Below, in pieces: positions 25,711-32,088 of a stretch of 32,088 nucleotides of DNA; within the stretch, counting starts at the first letter, position 1; every line of letters starts with the position of its first letter. Origin of the DNA: an uncultured Lachnospiraceae bacterium (GTDB lineage Bacteria > Bacillota > Clostridia > Lachnospirales > Lachnospiraceae); NCBI GenBank assembly GCA_946534145.1, contig CAMNCH010000001.1:1-32088 (forward strand), in the 5' to 3' direction. The translations under genes were made by a program, and so were the position numbers. The notes beneath the pieces are model-generated. The model saw nothing but the letters and a program-made list of their open reading frames with translations, was not told where the DNA came from and made no database searches.

Positions 25711-28086
25711 ATGTTTGACTTTATAAGGGCGCATCAATTAAATATAATGCTTGCCTTAAGCGCAGCCTGCGTTACTTTTGCGCTGCTTTTGTTCTTTACA
25801 AAATTCTTAAATAAAAAGAACAGGGCCATCCTTATTCTCATGGAGTTTGTTGCCACTTTCCTGCTGTATTTTGACCGTATGGCATACATATATGCAGGCA
25901 ACATTACAAGGAAGGGATACATCCTCGTAAGGCTCAGCAATTTCATGGTATTCTTCCTTACGGCGGCCATTGTGCTGGTTTTTGACCAGTATATTATCGA
26001 CCTTATTTTAAGAGTGGCGAAGACCACCGATAAGGTGCCCAAACGATTAAAGTTTGTTGCAATCGCTTCCGTTGTGGAAATGGTAATGGTTGTTATTTCC
26101 CAGTTCAAGGGATTTTACTACTATTTTGATGAGAACAACTATTATCACCGGGGACCGTTGTTCTTGGGTTGCTACGTTATACCCGTGCTATGCCCCCTCA
26201 TTCAGTATACCGCCATCAGAAAGTATTTAAGGAATGTGGGCAAGTATATTTACACATCCCTTGTTCTTTATATATTTGTACCCATAGTAATGGCGATAAT
26301 TCAGATATTTACCTACGGATTATCCATCGTTAACATGGCTATGGTTCTTGTGTCCATTTCTTTGTACATATTTACTTACCTTGACGTTAACGAAGCGGTA
26401 ATGAGGGCTCACAAGATTGAGATGGGTGAGCTGCAAAAAGAAAACAAGAACATTCTGCGAATGTTTAACCAACTGTCCACAGCTTTTATGACGGCCGAAG
26501 AAAAAAAGCACCGCTACGGTCACGGTCACTCCGTAAGGGTTGCGGAAATAGCCAGAAGAGTGGCGAGAATGGGCGGAAAAAGCGATGATGAATGCGACAG
26601 GATTTATTACGCAGCCCTTCTTAACAACGTGGGTATTATAGGAATCGACGACCGTATCATCGAGGAAGAAGAAAACAACGAAGATGAGAGCGGCTTCAAT
26701 AAGTTAAAGCTTGAAGCAGGAAGCGAAATTCTTTCAAACTTTACGGATTTCCCGTATTTAAGAGATGCCATATATCACAGCGGTGAGTGGTACGACGGAA
26801 GCGGCTACCCCGACGGTCTTAAGGGCGAAAAGATACCTGAAATAGCAAGAATTATTGGTGTCTGCGAAGCCTATGACTCCATGATGAGCAAAAAGGCCTA
26901 CAGAGATGCACTTCCTTATCAGACGGTGAGAGAAGACTTTATCAAATTGTCGGGTACACGCTTCGACCCTGTATACGCAGACCTTATGGTCAAGGTTATG
27001 GACCAGTTAAACGAAGAAGTCAGTCCCGAAATATACGAAGTAGAGAAGGAACTGGACTGCAAGGCCTACAGAGAAAAGATTTCAAACGGTATAGAGATTA
27101 CTTCCGCCTATACCCGCATTACCTTTAAGTGCACCCCGGATAAGGTCAAAGAAGAAGAGTTCTCGGCTCCTTCTTTTATCCTTTACGATTCTTATAACCG
27201 AAGAGTTCACGGCCCTGCGAGAGAGATAGAGAATTACCGTTATCTTGAATACGGCGAGGTTTGGTTCGACGGCCACTTTATAGACACTGCCGCAAGGAAC
27301 ATGGAAATTGAGACTACGCCAAAGGAACAGGGCAAAAAGCGAAAAGGCCTCGGGGACAAAGCAGACATATACGAGATTACTGCGGCAAAATACGAAGACC
27401 ATGTTAAAATCCGTATGGAGACCAAAGAATCCGTATCAGAACTTACGGTGGCTCTTCCCGACAGCACAAAATCCGTTTACATCGGCCTCACCGGCGAGCA
27501 CTGCCGCATAAGAGACATCGAGGTTACGAAGACCGGCGAAGTAATTACGGCAAGCGATGTTAAGCGACTTGTGAAGGAATATAACTTCATCGACAAAATG
27601 GAGTCGGACCTTCCCAACATTCAGGTGGACAGATATCGTTCCGCCACAACTGCGCCCGTTAAGCTTACCAATGAAGTGAAGTTTGTTTTTCATGCGGAAA
27701 GCCTTCCTTCAGCCAATCTTATCTGGCATTGTCCCTTCGTAATAGTCTATTATTCGGAGGATAAGAGGCCCGAAGGCGACTCCTACAAAGAATATGCTCT
27801 CGTTAAGCTTAACGGTGAAGGCACCGGCAACGAATCCTGCGCCGAGAACTACATTCACATGAAAAAGAATGAGGACTTCAAAGGCTGGGATGTCTGGAAG
27901 GAGAAGAACAAAGAAGGTGTTGAGTGTACCGTTTCCGTAGTCAGAAAAGGCGATACGGTTACGGTCGCTTCCTCAAACTTCGGTGTGGAAGTGGAAAACG
28001 TCACCAAGCTACTTGATAACCCCAAAGAGCTCTATGTTGCTCTGACGGGTGACGAAGTAGCCATTACGGATATACGAGTAAGATAA
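25711..28086 (+). CDS. Membrane protein with degenerate HD-GYP domain and duplicated C-terminal domain
   Basis: This 791-residue protein starts with seven or eight membrane helices (residues about 10-230), then a coiled linker and an HD-GYP-like domain (about 255-440). H273 in HGHSVRV and the loop YDGSGYPDGL are kept, but the HD dyad is NN (N305-N306 in LLNNVGIIG) and the usual HH pair is Y355-H356. Phosphodiesterase activity is therefore unlikely; nucleotide binding is possible. The C-terminal part (about 450-791) is a pair of similar unrecognised modules, probably beta-rich: both end alike, with VYIGLTGEHCRIRDIEV near 590-606 and LYVALTGDEVAITDIRV near 774-790. It starts 16 nt after the receiver gene and ends the cluster at a bidirectional terminator. 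I can name no family for the tail. Confidence 0.85.
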   Translation: MFDFIRAHQLNIMLALSAACVTFALLLFFTKFLNKKNRAILILMEFVATFLLYFDRMAYIYAGNITRKGYILVRLSNFMVFFLTAAIVLVFDQYIIDLILRVAKTTDKVPKRLKFVAIASVVEMVMVVISQFKGFYYYFDENNYYHRGPLFLGCYVIPVLCPLIQYTAIRKYLRNVGKYIYTSLVLYIFVPIVMAIIQIFTYGLSIVNMAMVLVSISLYIFTYLDVNEAVMRAHKIEMGELQKENKNILRMFNQLSTAFMTAEEKKHRYGHGHSVRVAEIARRVARMGGKSDDECDRIYYAALLNNVGIIGIDDRIIEEEENNEDESGFNKLKLEAGSEILSNFTDFPYLRDAIYHSGEWYDGSGYPDGLKGEKIPEIARIIGVCEAYDSMMSKKAYRDALPYQTVREDFIKLSGTRFDPVYADLMVKVMDQLNEEVSPEIYEVEKELDCKAYREKISNGIEITSAYTRITFKCTPDKVKEEEFSAPSFILYDSYNRRVHGPAREIENYRYLEYGEVWFDGHFIDTAARNMEIETTPKEQGKKRKGLGDKADIYEITAAKYEDHVKIRMETKESVSELTVALPDSTKSVYIGLTGEHCRIRDIEVTKTGEVITASDVKRLVKEYNFIDKMESDLPNIQVDRYRSATTAPVKLTNEVKFVFHAESLPSANLIWHCPFVIVYYSEDKRPEGDSYKEYALVKLNGEGTGNESCAENYIHMKKNEDFKGWDVWKEKNKEGVECTVSVVRKGDTVTVASSNFGVEVENVTKLLDNPKELYVALTGDEVAITDIRVR

Positions 28087-28090
28087 AATA

Positions 28091-28127
28091 AAACCTGTGC
28101 AGAGCATTGAGTGCTTCGCACAGGTTT
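28091..28127. terminator. Bidirectional terminator between the signalling cluster and the radical SAM gene
   Basis: AAACCTGTGC (28091-28100) and GCACAGGTTT (28118-28127) form a perfect 10-bp stem; an inner AGCA/TGCT helix fills the loop. T-runs flank it on both strands (TTTTT on plus; ATTTTATTTT-like on minus), so it can stop the convergent transcripts from both sides. Confidence 0.88.
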
Positions 28128-28137
28128 TTGCATGTCG

Positions 28138-29226
28138 TTACAACATTTTTTTAAGGCAGAGATAAGGCTCCATTTTATCGAAGTTCCAGGTATGGAAGGA
28201 ATCGCCTGCGCAGTATCTGTAGTCGGGGCAGTCGGCGCAGGGACCGCATTTGCGAAAGTCGGAGCGGTAGATTTTAAAGCCGTCTTCCCATACTTCTTTT
28301 AAAGAATTGCGGCGGATGTTGCCTTCCACGAGTTCGGGACGGCGCTCGATGTCGAGGCAGGCTCCGATGTTGCCGTTGTACATGATGCTTGCCACATACA
28401 CTCCCGCATTGCAAAGAAAGTACCAGGGACGAACTTCACGCTCGTAATCAATAGGGAGATAGTGCGAGCAGCCGTAGCAGACTTCCATTTTGTCTTCGAA
28501 GCGGTGTTTCTTTATAAAATCAAGAACGTATTTGTAATCCTTTTTCTCAAGCATAAGGTCAGGGTTACTGCGGGCGCGGCCGATGGGCTCGATGTTAATG
28601 ACGCGCCAGGAGCGGATGCCGAGACCTTTCATGATTTCGTAGAGCTTATCAAGCTCGGTAATGTTTCTTTTGTGAACAACGGTGGTGACCTGAACGTGGT
28701 TAAAAGCACGTTCGTTTAAGAGATTTTTGATGCCTGCCATGGTCTTTTCGTAGCTGCCGGGACTTTGGCGGAACCATTCGTGGGTTTCTTTAAGACCGTC
28801 GACGCTTACCGAAACGGTGCTCATGCCGGCTTCTTTTAACCGACGCGCGATTTCGGGGGTTATGAGGGTGCCGTTGGTGGTCATGCCCCAGGTGAAGCCT
28901 GCGGCGCGGGCGTAGTTCATGATGTCAAAGAAATCCCTGTGAAGAAGAGGCTCACCGCCGGTGATGCAGAGTCTGGGGTGTTTGGTGCCAAAATCTCTCT
29001 TAACTTCATCTATGACCTGCTTCCATTCCTCGGTTGACAAAGGCGCTTCTTCGGATATGTCTCCGCACATGGAACCGCAGTGGAGGCAGTGTTCGTTACA
29101 TTTAACCGTTAATTCAAAAAAAAGAGAATGCAAAGTGGGATGAGGTCTTAAAACCTCATCCCTGTATTGCGAAAGTTCATTCAAATGCTTTTTTTTGACC
29201 TGTGACGACAGTCCTGAATTGTTCAT
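28138..29226 (-). CDS. Radical SAM/SPASM enzyme paired with a repeat lipoprotein
   Basis: This 362-residue protein is a radical SAM enzyme with a SPASM-type C-terminal iron-sulfur domain, the architecture of peptide- and protein-modifying enzymes. The SAM-binding cluster is held by C43, C47 and C50 in CNEHCLHC; GGEP is at residues 90-93. The SPASM region has an earlier CNAG/GAC pair and then C327, C330, C333 and C339 (CGPCADCPDYRYC), with a last cysteine at C357. The N-terminal 35 residues are too short for a PqqD-like recognition domain. The start has AGGAG 5-6 nt upstream and lies 8 nt after the lipoprotein stop, so both are one transcript. The lipoprotein is the natural candidate substrate. 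It recalls the rSAM/lipoprotein pairing described as TIGR04133/TIGR04134, from memory and unchecked. An anaerobic sulfatase-maturase-like role is the alternative, but no sulfatase is nearby. Confidence 0.88.
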   Translation of the reverse strand: MNNSGLSSQVKKKHLNELSQYRDEVLRPHPTLHSLFFELTVKCNEHCLHCGSMCGDISEEAPLSTEEWKQVIDEVKRDFGTKHPRLCITGGEPLLHRDFFDIMNYARAAGFTWGMTTNGTLITPEIARRLKEAGMSTVSVSVDGLKETHEWFRQSPGSYEKTMAGIKNLLNERAFNHVQVTTVVHKRNITELDKLYEIMKGLGIRSWRVINIEPIGRARSNPDLMLEKKDYKYVLDFIKKHRFEDKMEVCYGCSHYLPIDYEREVRPWYFLCNAGVYVASIMYNGNIGACLDIERRPELVEGNIRRNSLKEVWEDGFKIYRSDFRKCGPCADCPDYRYCAGDSFHTWNFDKMEPYLCLKKML

Positions 29227-29234
29227 GGGCGCTC

Positions 29235-29627
29235 CTATTCGGTGGCTTCTTCGGTGCCTGTGGGAGGACCGTAGACGGGCTCTGCGATATTTTCTGCGGG
29301 CTTAAAGTCGCCGTCGGGTTCTGCTTCACGAAGATTGGCGGATACGTCGGTACCCCGGGAATTGCCGGATGTGTCAAGACTCCAGGTAAGACCGGAGGAG
29401 GATTCCCCGGAGGACTCGCTGTCCTCGACAGGGGGGCCGTATACTTCGTATGGCTCATTCTGTGCAGGATCGAAATCGTCGCTGTCGGAATATTCGGGTG
29501 CATAAAGTGTTGAAGCTATATTTTCGTCAGGCTTAAACTGTTCGTTTTTGCTGCCGCAGGCGGCTATTAAGGCGGAGGCCATTCCTATTGCGGCCAGAAC
29601 GCCTGCTTTTTTTGTTTTCTTTCTCAT
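29235..29627 (-). CDS. Small lipoprotein with three F-x-P...Y-[GA]-P repeats, likely radical SAM substrate
   Basis: This 130-residue protein has a basic start (MRKKTKK), a hydrophobic segment and the lipobox LIAAC, placing the lipidated cysteine at C24. The mature part is acidic, rich in Ser, Pro, Glu and Asp, and probably disordered. It contains three ungapped 15-residue repeats: FKPDENIASTLYAPE (31-45), FDPAQNEPYEVYGPP (52-66) and FKPAENIAEPVYGPP (108-122), with a Ser/Gly/Thr-rich spacer carrying a single Trp (W82) before the third. The protein ends 8 residues after the last repeat. No enzyme fold is visible. The repeats and the coupled radical SAM gene suggest that each repeat receives the same side-chain modification after or before export. 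The start has AAAGG 8 nt upstream and a good promoter. Function is unknown. Confidence 0.85.
   Translation of the reverse strand: MRKKTKKAGVLAAIGMASALIAACGSKNEQFKPDENIASTLYAPEYSDSDDFDPAQNEPYEVYGPPVEDSESSGESSSGLTWSLDTSGNSRGTDVSANLREAEPDGDFKPAENIAEPVYGPPTGTEEATE
29262..29306 (-). repeat. Lipoprotein repeat 3 (residues 108-122)
   Basis: Encodes FKPAENIAEPVYGPP. It shares F, P, N, V-Y-G-P-P with repeat 2 and F-K-P, E-N-I-A with repeat 1, so it is a consensus-like copy. It lies only 8 residues from the C-terminus. Confidence 0.8.
29430..29474 (-). repeat. Lipoprotein repeat 2 (residues 52-66)
   Basis: Encodes FDPAQNEPYEVYGPP, aligned without gaps to the other two copies. It starts 6 residues after the end of repeat 1. 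Confidence 0.8.
29493..29537 (-). repeat. Lipoprotein repeat 1 (residues 31-45)
   Basis: Encodes FKPDENIASTLYAPE, the most diverged copy: Y-A-P-E replaces Y-G-P-P. It begins 7 residues after the lipidated cysteine. Confidence 0.7.
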
Positions 29628-29668
29628 ATTGTTAACCTTTAAAGCATAATGTTCTATGTTTCCTCATT

Positions 29669-29697
29669 AGAATACCACATTGGGAGAATTGTTGCAA
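29669..29697 (-). promoter_or_regulatory. Promoter of the lipoprotein-radical SAM unit
   Basis: On the minus strand TTGCAA (29697-29692) and TATTCT (29674-29669) are separated by exactly 17 nt. The transcript would begin near 29662, about 35 nt before the lipoprotein start. Confidence 0.6.
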
Positions 29698-29711
29698 AAG
29701 CATTGTTTTTA

Positions 29712-29740
29712 TTGCAAATGGGCGGGGTTTAAACTATGAT
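29712..29740 (+). promoter_or_regulatory. Promoter of pncB
   Basis: TTGCAA (29712-29717) and TATGAT (29735-29740) are separated by exactly 17 nt. It is back to back with the lipoprotein promoter: the two -35 hexamers are identical TTGCAA sequences with 14 bp between them. Confidence 0.65.
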
Positions 29741-29773
29741 GGACTTAATCTGAATTAAGGAAGGATGATTAAT

Positions 29774-30994
29774 ATGAAACCTATTATAGAAAGCCTGCTT
29801 GAAACCGATGCATACAAGTTTTCAATGGGCCAGGCCATTTATCATCAATACAGCGAATACAAGACCACATGGTCCTTTAAATGCCGCAACGAAGACGTGC
29901 ATTTCACTCCCGAAATGGTGGAGGAGATTAAGCGCCAGATTAAGATGTACTGCGACCTTCGGTTCAAAGAAGATGAGCTTGAATACCTTAACAACATTAA
30001 GTGGATCAGAGGCTCTTACGTAGACTTTTTAAGACTCTGGAAGCCCCGCTTTGACGATTTTTCCTTCGGCACGGATGCTCCCTGCGGTCTTACCATAGAG
30101 ACCAGAGGTACCTGGCTTAATACTTCCATGTACGAGATTCCCACACTTGCCATAGTCAATGAAGTTTATTTCAGAATGGCTTACAACTACCTTGAACTTC
30201 TCGACAGTTTCCGCGAGCGTCTTGACGAGAAGGTTAAGAAGCTTGAGTCGGGAGAGTATGAGTTGGGTGCTTTCTCGGAGTTCGGTTTAAGAAGAAGACT
30301 TTCCGCAGAGGCTCAGGAGCTTGCAGTTTCCGCTCTTTCCAAGGCTAAGCTTAAGGATTCCACATTTGTGGGTACTTCCAACGTATTCCTGGCCAAAAAA
30401 TACGGCATTACTCCTGTAGGCACCATGGCTCACGAGTGGATTATGTGCGTGGGACAGGGCAATCACAGACACAATCCCGCATACTCCAACTGGTACGCTC
30501 TTGACGCATGGGTTAAAGAATACGGCGTATTAAACGGTATTGCACTTACGGATGCCATTACCACCAAGTGCTTCCTTAAGGACTTCCAGCTTACTTTTGC
30601 CACCCTTTTCTCAGGTGTGCGCCACGATTCCGGAGACCCCTACGAGTGGGGCGAGCTTATGATAGAGCACTACAAGACTTTGGGTATCGACCCTATGTCC
30701 AAAACCCTGCTCTTCAGCGACAGCCTTGATTTTGAGAAGGCCACCAATATCTGCAGATACTTTAAGGGCAAGGCCAAGACCGCTTTCGGTATCGGTACTT
30801 TTATAGCTAACGACACCAAGGTGCCTGCTCTTAACATCGTCATGAAGACTACAGCCTGCAACGGCTGCGACGTAGCCAAGATTTCAGACGTAGAAGGCAA
30901 GAGCCTTTGCAAGAACCCCGACTACGTACACTACTTAAAGCGCTGCATCGAATGGCGCATGAACAATGAGACGGGAGACAGCTTAAGAGTCTAG
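29774..30994 (+). CDS. pncB: Nicotinate phosphoribosyltransferase
   Basis: This 406-residue enzyme joins nicotinate and PRPP to give nicotinate mononucleotide, using ATP, the first step of the Preiss-Handler NAD salvage path in the cytoplasm. Family features are the N-terminal LLETDAYKFSMGQAIYHQY, EFGLRRRLS, FVGTSNVFLAKKYGI followed by PVGTMAHEW with H220 as the likely phosphorylated histidine, then SGVRHDSGDPYEWGE and the C-terminal phosphate-binding stretch KTAFGIGTFIAND. Length matches the short E. coli/Salmonella-type enzymes. The ATG at 29774 is preferred because AAGGAAGG lies about 9 nt upstream; an in-frame ATG at 29765 abuts that site directly. The DAHP synthase gene starts 11 nt downstream. 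Confidence 0.95.
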   Translation: MKPIIESLLETDAYKFSMGQAIYHQYSEYKTTWSFKCRNEDVHFTPEMVEEIKRQIKMYCDLRFKEDELEYLNNIKWIRGSYVDFLRLWKPRFDDFSFGTDAPCGLTIETRGTWLNTSMYEIPTLAIVNEVYFRMAYNYLELLDSFRERLDEKVKKLESGEYELGAFSEFGLRRRLSAEAQELAVSALSKAKLKDSTFVGTSNVFLAKKYGITPVGTMAHEWIMCVGQGNHRHNPAYSNWYALDAWVKEYGVLNGIALTDAITTKCFLKDFQLTFATLFSGVRHDSGDPYEWGELMIEHYKTLGIDPMSKTLLFSDSLDFEKATNICRYFKGKAKTAFGIGTFIANDTKVPALNIVMKTTACNGCDVAKISDVEGKSLCKNPDYVHYLKRCIEWRMNNETGDSLRV

Positions 30995-31005
30995 GAGTTT
31001 TCTTT

Positions 31006-32034
31006 ATGAATATGGATTTCGAAAGAAAACTGGCGATTCCCATGGAAGTTAAGGAAATGTATCCCTTAACCGAGGACATTCGCAGAGTTTTCGAGGAACG
31101 TGACAGAGAAATAAAAAGAATATTTGACGGCACCGACGACCGCCTTCTTTTGATAATCGGACCCTGCTCGGCGGACAATGAAACGAGTGTGCTTGATTAT
31201 TTCACAAGACTTCGCAGCCTTGCGGATACGGTGCAGGAGAAGATTTATATTGTGCCGAGGCTTTATACGTCCAAGCCCCGCACTACGGGTGAGGGCTACA
31301 AGGGCTTTTTGCACCAGCCCGACCCAAATGAGAAGCCTGACCTTTTTAAGGGCATTATCGCCACCAGAGAGATTCACATGAGGGCCATTAAAGAAACCGG
31401 CTTTACCTGTGCCGATGAGCTTCTTTATCCCGAGAATTATAAATATGTGGATGACCTTTTGGGTTACGTGGCCATCGGAGCCCGTTCGGTGGAAGACCAG
31501 CAGCACAGACTTACCGCCAGCGGTATTGAAGTGCCCGTAGGTATGAAGAATCCCACCAGCGGCGACCTGACGGTTATGATGAATGCCATTACGGCCGCAA
31601 GCGTGGGCCATTCCTTTATTTATCGAGGCTGGGCGGCTCATTCCAAGGGCAATCCTTATGCCCATGCGGTACTCAGGGGCTTTAACGACATGAGAGGTCT
31701 TGCGTCACCCAATTACCACTTTGAGGACGTTATGCGACTTAAGGCCCTGTATGACAAGACCGAGCTTCCGCACCCAGGAGTCGTAATAGACACCAATCAC
31801 TGCAATTCCGGCAAAAACCCTCTTTTGCAGGGCCGCATCATCAAAGAAGTACTTTCTTTCTGCAAGGATAGCGACGATGCAAAAAAACTGGTTAAGGGCT
31901 TCATGGTTGAAAGCTACATAGAAGACGGCAATCAAAAAATCGGCGGAGGCGTCTACGGCAAATCCATTACAGATGCATGCCTGGGATGGAAGAAGACCGA
32001 GAAGCTGGTCAAAGAGATTGCGGAGATATTGTAA
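31006..32034 (+). CDS. aroF: 3-deoxy-7-phosphoheptulonate synthase (class I DAHP synthase)
   Basis: This 342-residue enzyme condenses phosphoenolpyruvate and erythrose 4-phosphate to DAHP, the first step of the shikimate pathway. It belongs to the AroF/AroG/AroH type rather than the shorter Clostridial AroA/chorismate mutase-linked type: IIGPCSADN (metal-binding Cys), PRLYTSKPRTT, GYKGFLHQPDPNEKPD, AIGARSVEDQQHR, GMKNPTSGD and VIDTNHCNSGKNP are all present, and the C-terminal GGGVYGKSITDACLGW is intact. Length is near the 350 residues of E. coli AroG. The symbol denotes the family; which end product inhibits it cannot be told. The start has AGGAG 8 nt upstream, overlapping the pncB stop codon, so the two are translated from one mRNA. 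No terminator is visible before the window ends. Confidence 0.93.
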   Translation: MNMDFERKLAIPMEVKEMYPLTEDIRRVFEERDREIKRIFDGTDDRLLLIIGPCSADNETSVLDYFTRLRSLADTVQEKIYIVPRLYTSKPRTTGEGYKGFLHQPDPNEKPDLFKGIIATREIHMRAIKETGFTCADELLYPENYKYVDDLLGYVAIGARSVEDQQHRLTASGIEVPVGMKNPTSGDLTVMMNAITAASVGHSFIYRGWAAHSKGNPYAHAVLRGFNDMRGLASPNYHFEDVMRLKALYDKTELPHPGVVIDTNHCNSGKNPLLQGRIIKEVLSFCKDSDDAKKLVKGFMVESYIEDGNQKIGGGVYGKSITDACLGWKKTEKLVKEIAEIL

Positions 32035-32050
32035 CAAATCTAAAGAACGC

Positions 32051-32066
32051 CTTAACAATTGTTAAG
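32051..32066. promoter_or_regulatory. Perfect 16-bp palindrome at the window edge
   Basis: CTTAACAATTGTTAAG is a perfect palindrome 16 nt after the DAHP synthase stop codon, followed by another GTTAAG half (32071-32076). There is no T-run, so it looks more like an operator for a gene beyond the window than a terminator. Confidence 0.35.
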
Positions 32067-32088
32067 AAATGTTAAGAATTGGCGCAGG

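Noticed and set aside
28201..28440. Anaerobic sulfatase-maturing enzyme as the identity of the radical SAM protein
   Set aside because: The cluster motif and SPASM domain are shared with that family, but no sulfatase lies nearby, the protein is somewhat short, and the coupled gene encodes a repeat lipoprotein. It is kept only as an alternative.
29177..29503. Second minus-strand frame overlapping the lipoprotein and radical SAM genes
   Set aside because: It has no ribosome binding site, a Pro/Thr-rich composition expected from a frame shift, and overlaps two well-supported genes.
29202..29513. Open frame on the plus strand across the lipoprotein gene
   Set aside because: It is antisense to a gene with a lipobox, repeats, promoter and ribosome binding site. 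Its Gly/Cys-rich composition is what the complementary strand of a Pro/Ser-rich gene gives.
31066..31665. 199-codon minus-strand frame inside the DAHP synthase gene
   Set aside because: It mirrors a complete enzyme gene and has no independent signals.
1..32088. tRNA genes, CRISPR arrays, insertion sequences or phage genes
   Set aside because: No transposase or integrase reading frame, no regularly spaced repeat array and no tRNA-like cloverleaf was noticed; the longest gene-free stretch is under 240 nt.

Overview
The window looks like a chromosomal stretch of a Gram-positive anaerobe of the Clostridia, most likely a plant-polysaccharide-degrading member of the Lachnospiraceae. This is inferred from the gene content (rpsB-tsf, a YhaN-like ATPase, CUT1 sugar uptake without its own ATPase, intracellular GH31 and GH127 enzymes, HD-GYP signalling proteins), strong AGGAGG-type ribosome binding sites, sigma-A-like promoters and moderate GC. 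No rRNA, tRNA, CRISPR array or insertion sequence was seen. All genes are on the plus strand except one two-gene unit at about 28.1-29.6 kb.

Layout. (1) 0.1-5.8 kb: a MATE efflux pump, an SbcD-like nuclease overlapping a YhaN/SbcC-like coiled-coil ATPase with two membrane-like helices in its middle, and a small membrane-anchored coiled-coil protein of unknown function. (2) 5.8-9.0 kb: rpsB-tsf with a clear promoter, a leader of about 130 nt and a terminator, then azlC-azlD (branched-chain amino acid export). (3) 9.0-18.4 kb: a carbohydrate locus with two CUT1 permeases, a lipoprotein solute-binding protein, a LacI-family regulator, a GH31 alpha-glycosidase and a GH127 beta-L-arabinofuranosidase-type enzyme. 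LacI-type operator-like palindromes lie ahead of both the transporter and the glycosidase genes. Neither enzyme shows a signal peptide, so oligosaccharides are probably imported first and trimmed inside the cell.

(4) 18.4-28.1 kb: a four-gene signalling cluster: an HD-GYP c-di-GMP phosphodiesterase with a multi-pass membrane sensor, a 1417-residue hybrid kinase (beta-propeller sensor, HK, REC, Hpt), a receiver-only protein with a divergent N-terminal half, and a membrane HD-GYP-like protein that has lost its HD dyad and carries a duplicated, unrecognised C-terminal domain. No DNA-binding output is encoded, so signal flow probably runs from phosphorelay to c-di-GMP or protein-protein output.

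(5) 28.1-29.6 kb, minus strand: a self-contained unit with its own promoter and terminator, encoding a 130-residue lipoprotein followed 8 nt later by a radical SAM/SPASM enzyme. The lipoprotein holds three ungapped 15-residue repeats with a conserved F-x-P, N and Y-[GA]-P pattern. This is the best candidate for an uncommon system: a surface lipoprotein that may be the modification substrate of the adjacent enzyme. (6) 29.7-32.0 kb: pncB (NAD salvage) and a class I DAHP synthase (aromatic amino acid entry), from a promoter arranged back to back with that of the lipoprotein unit.
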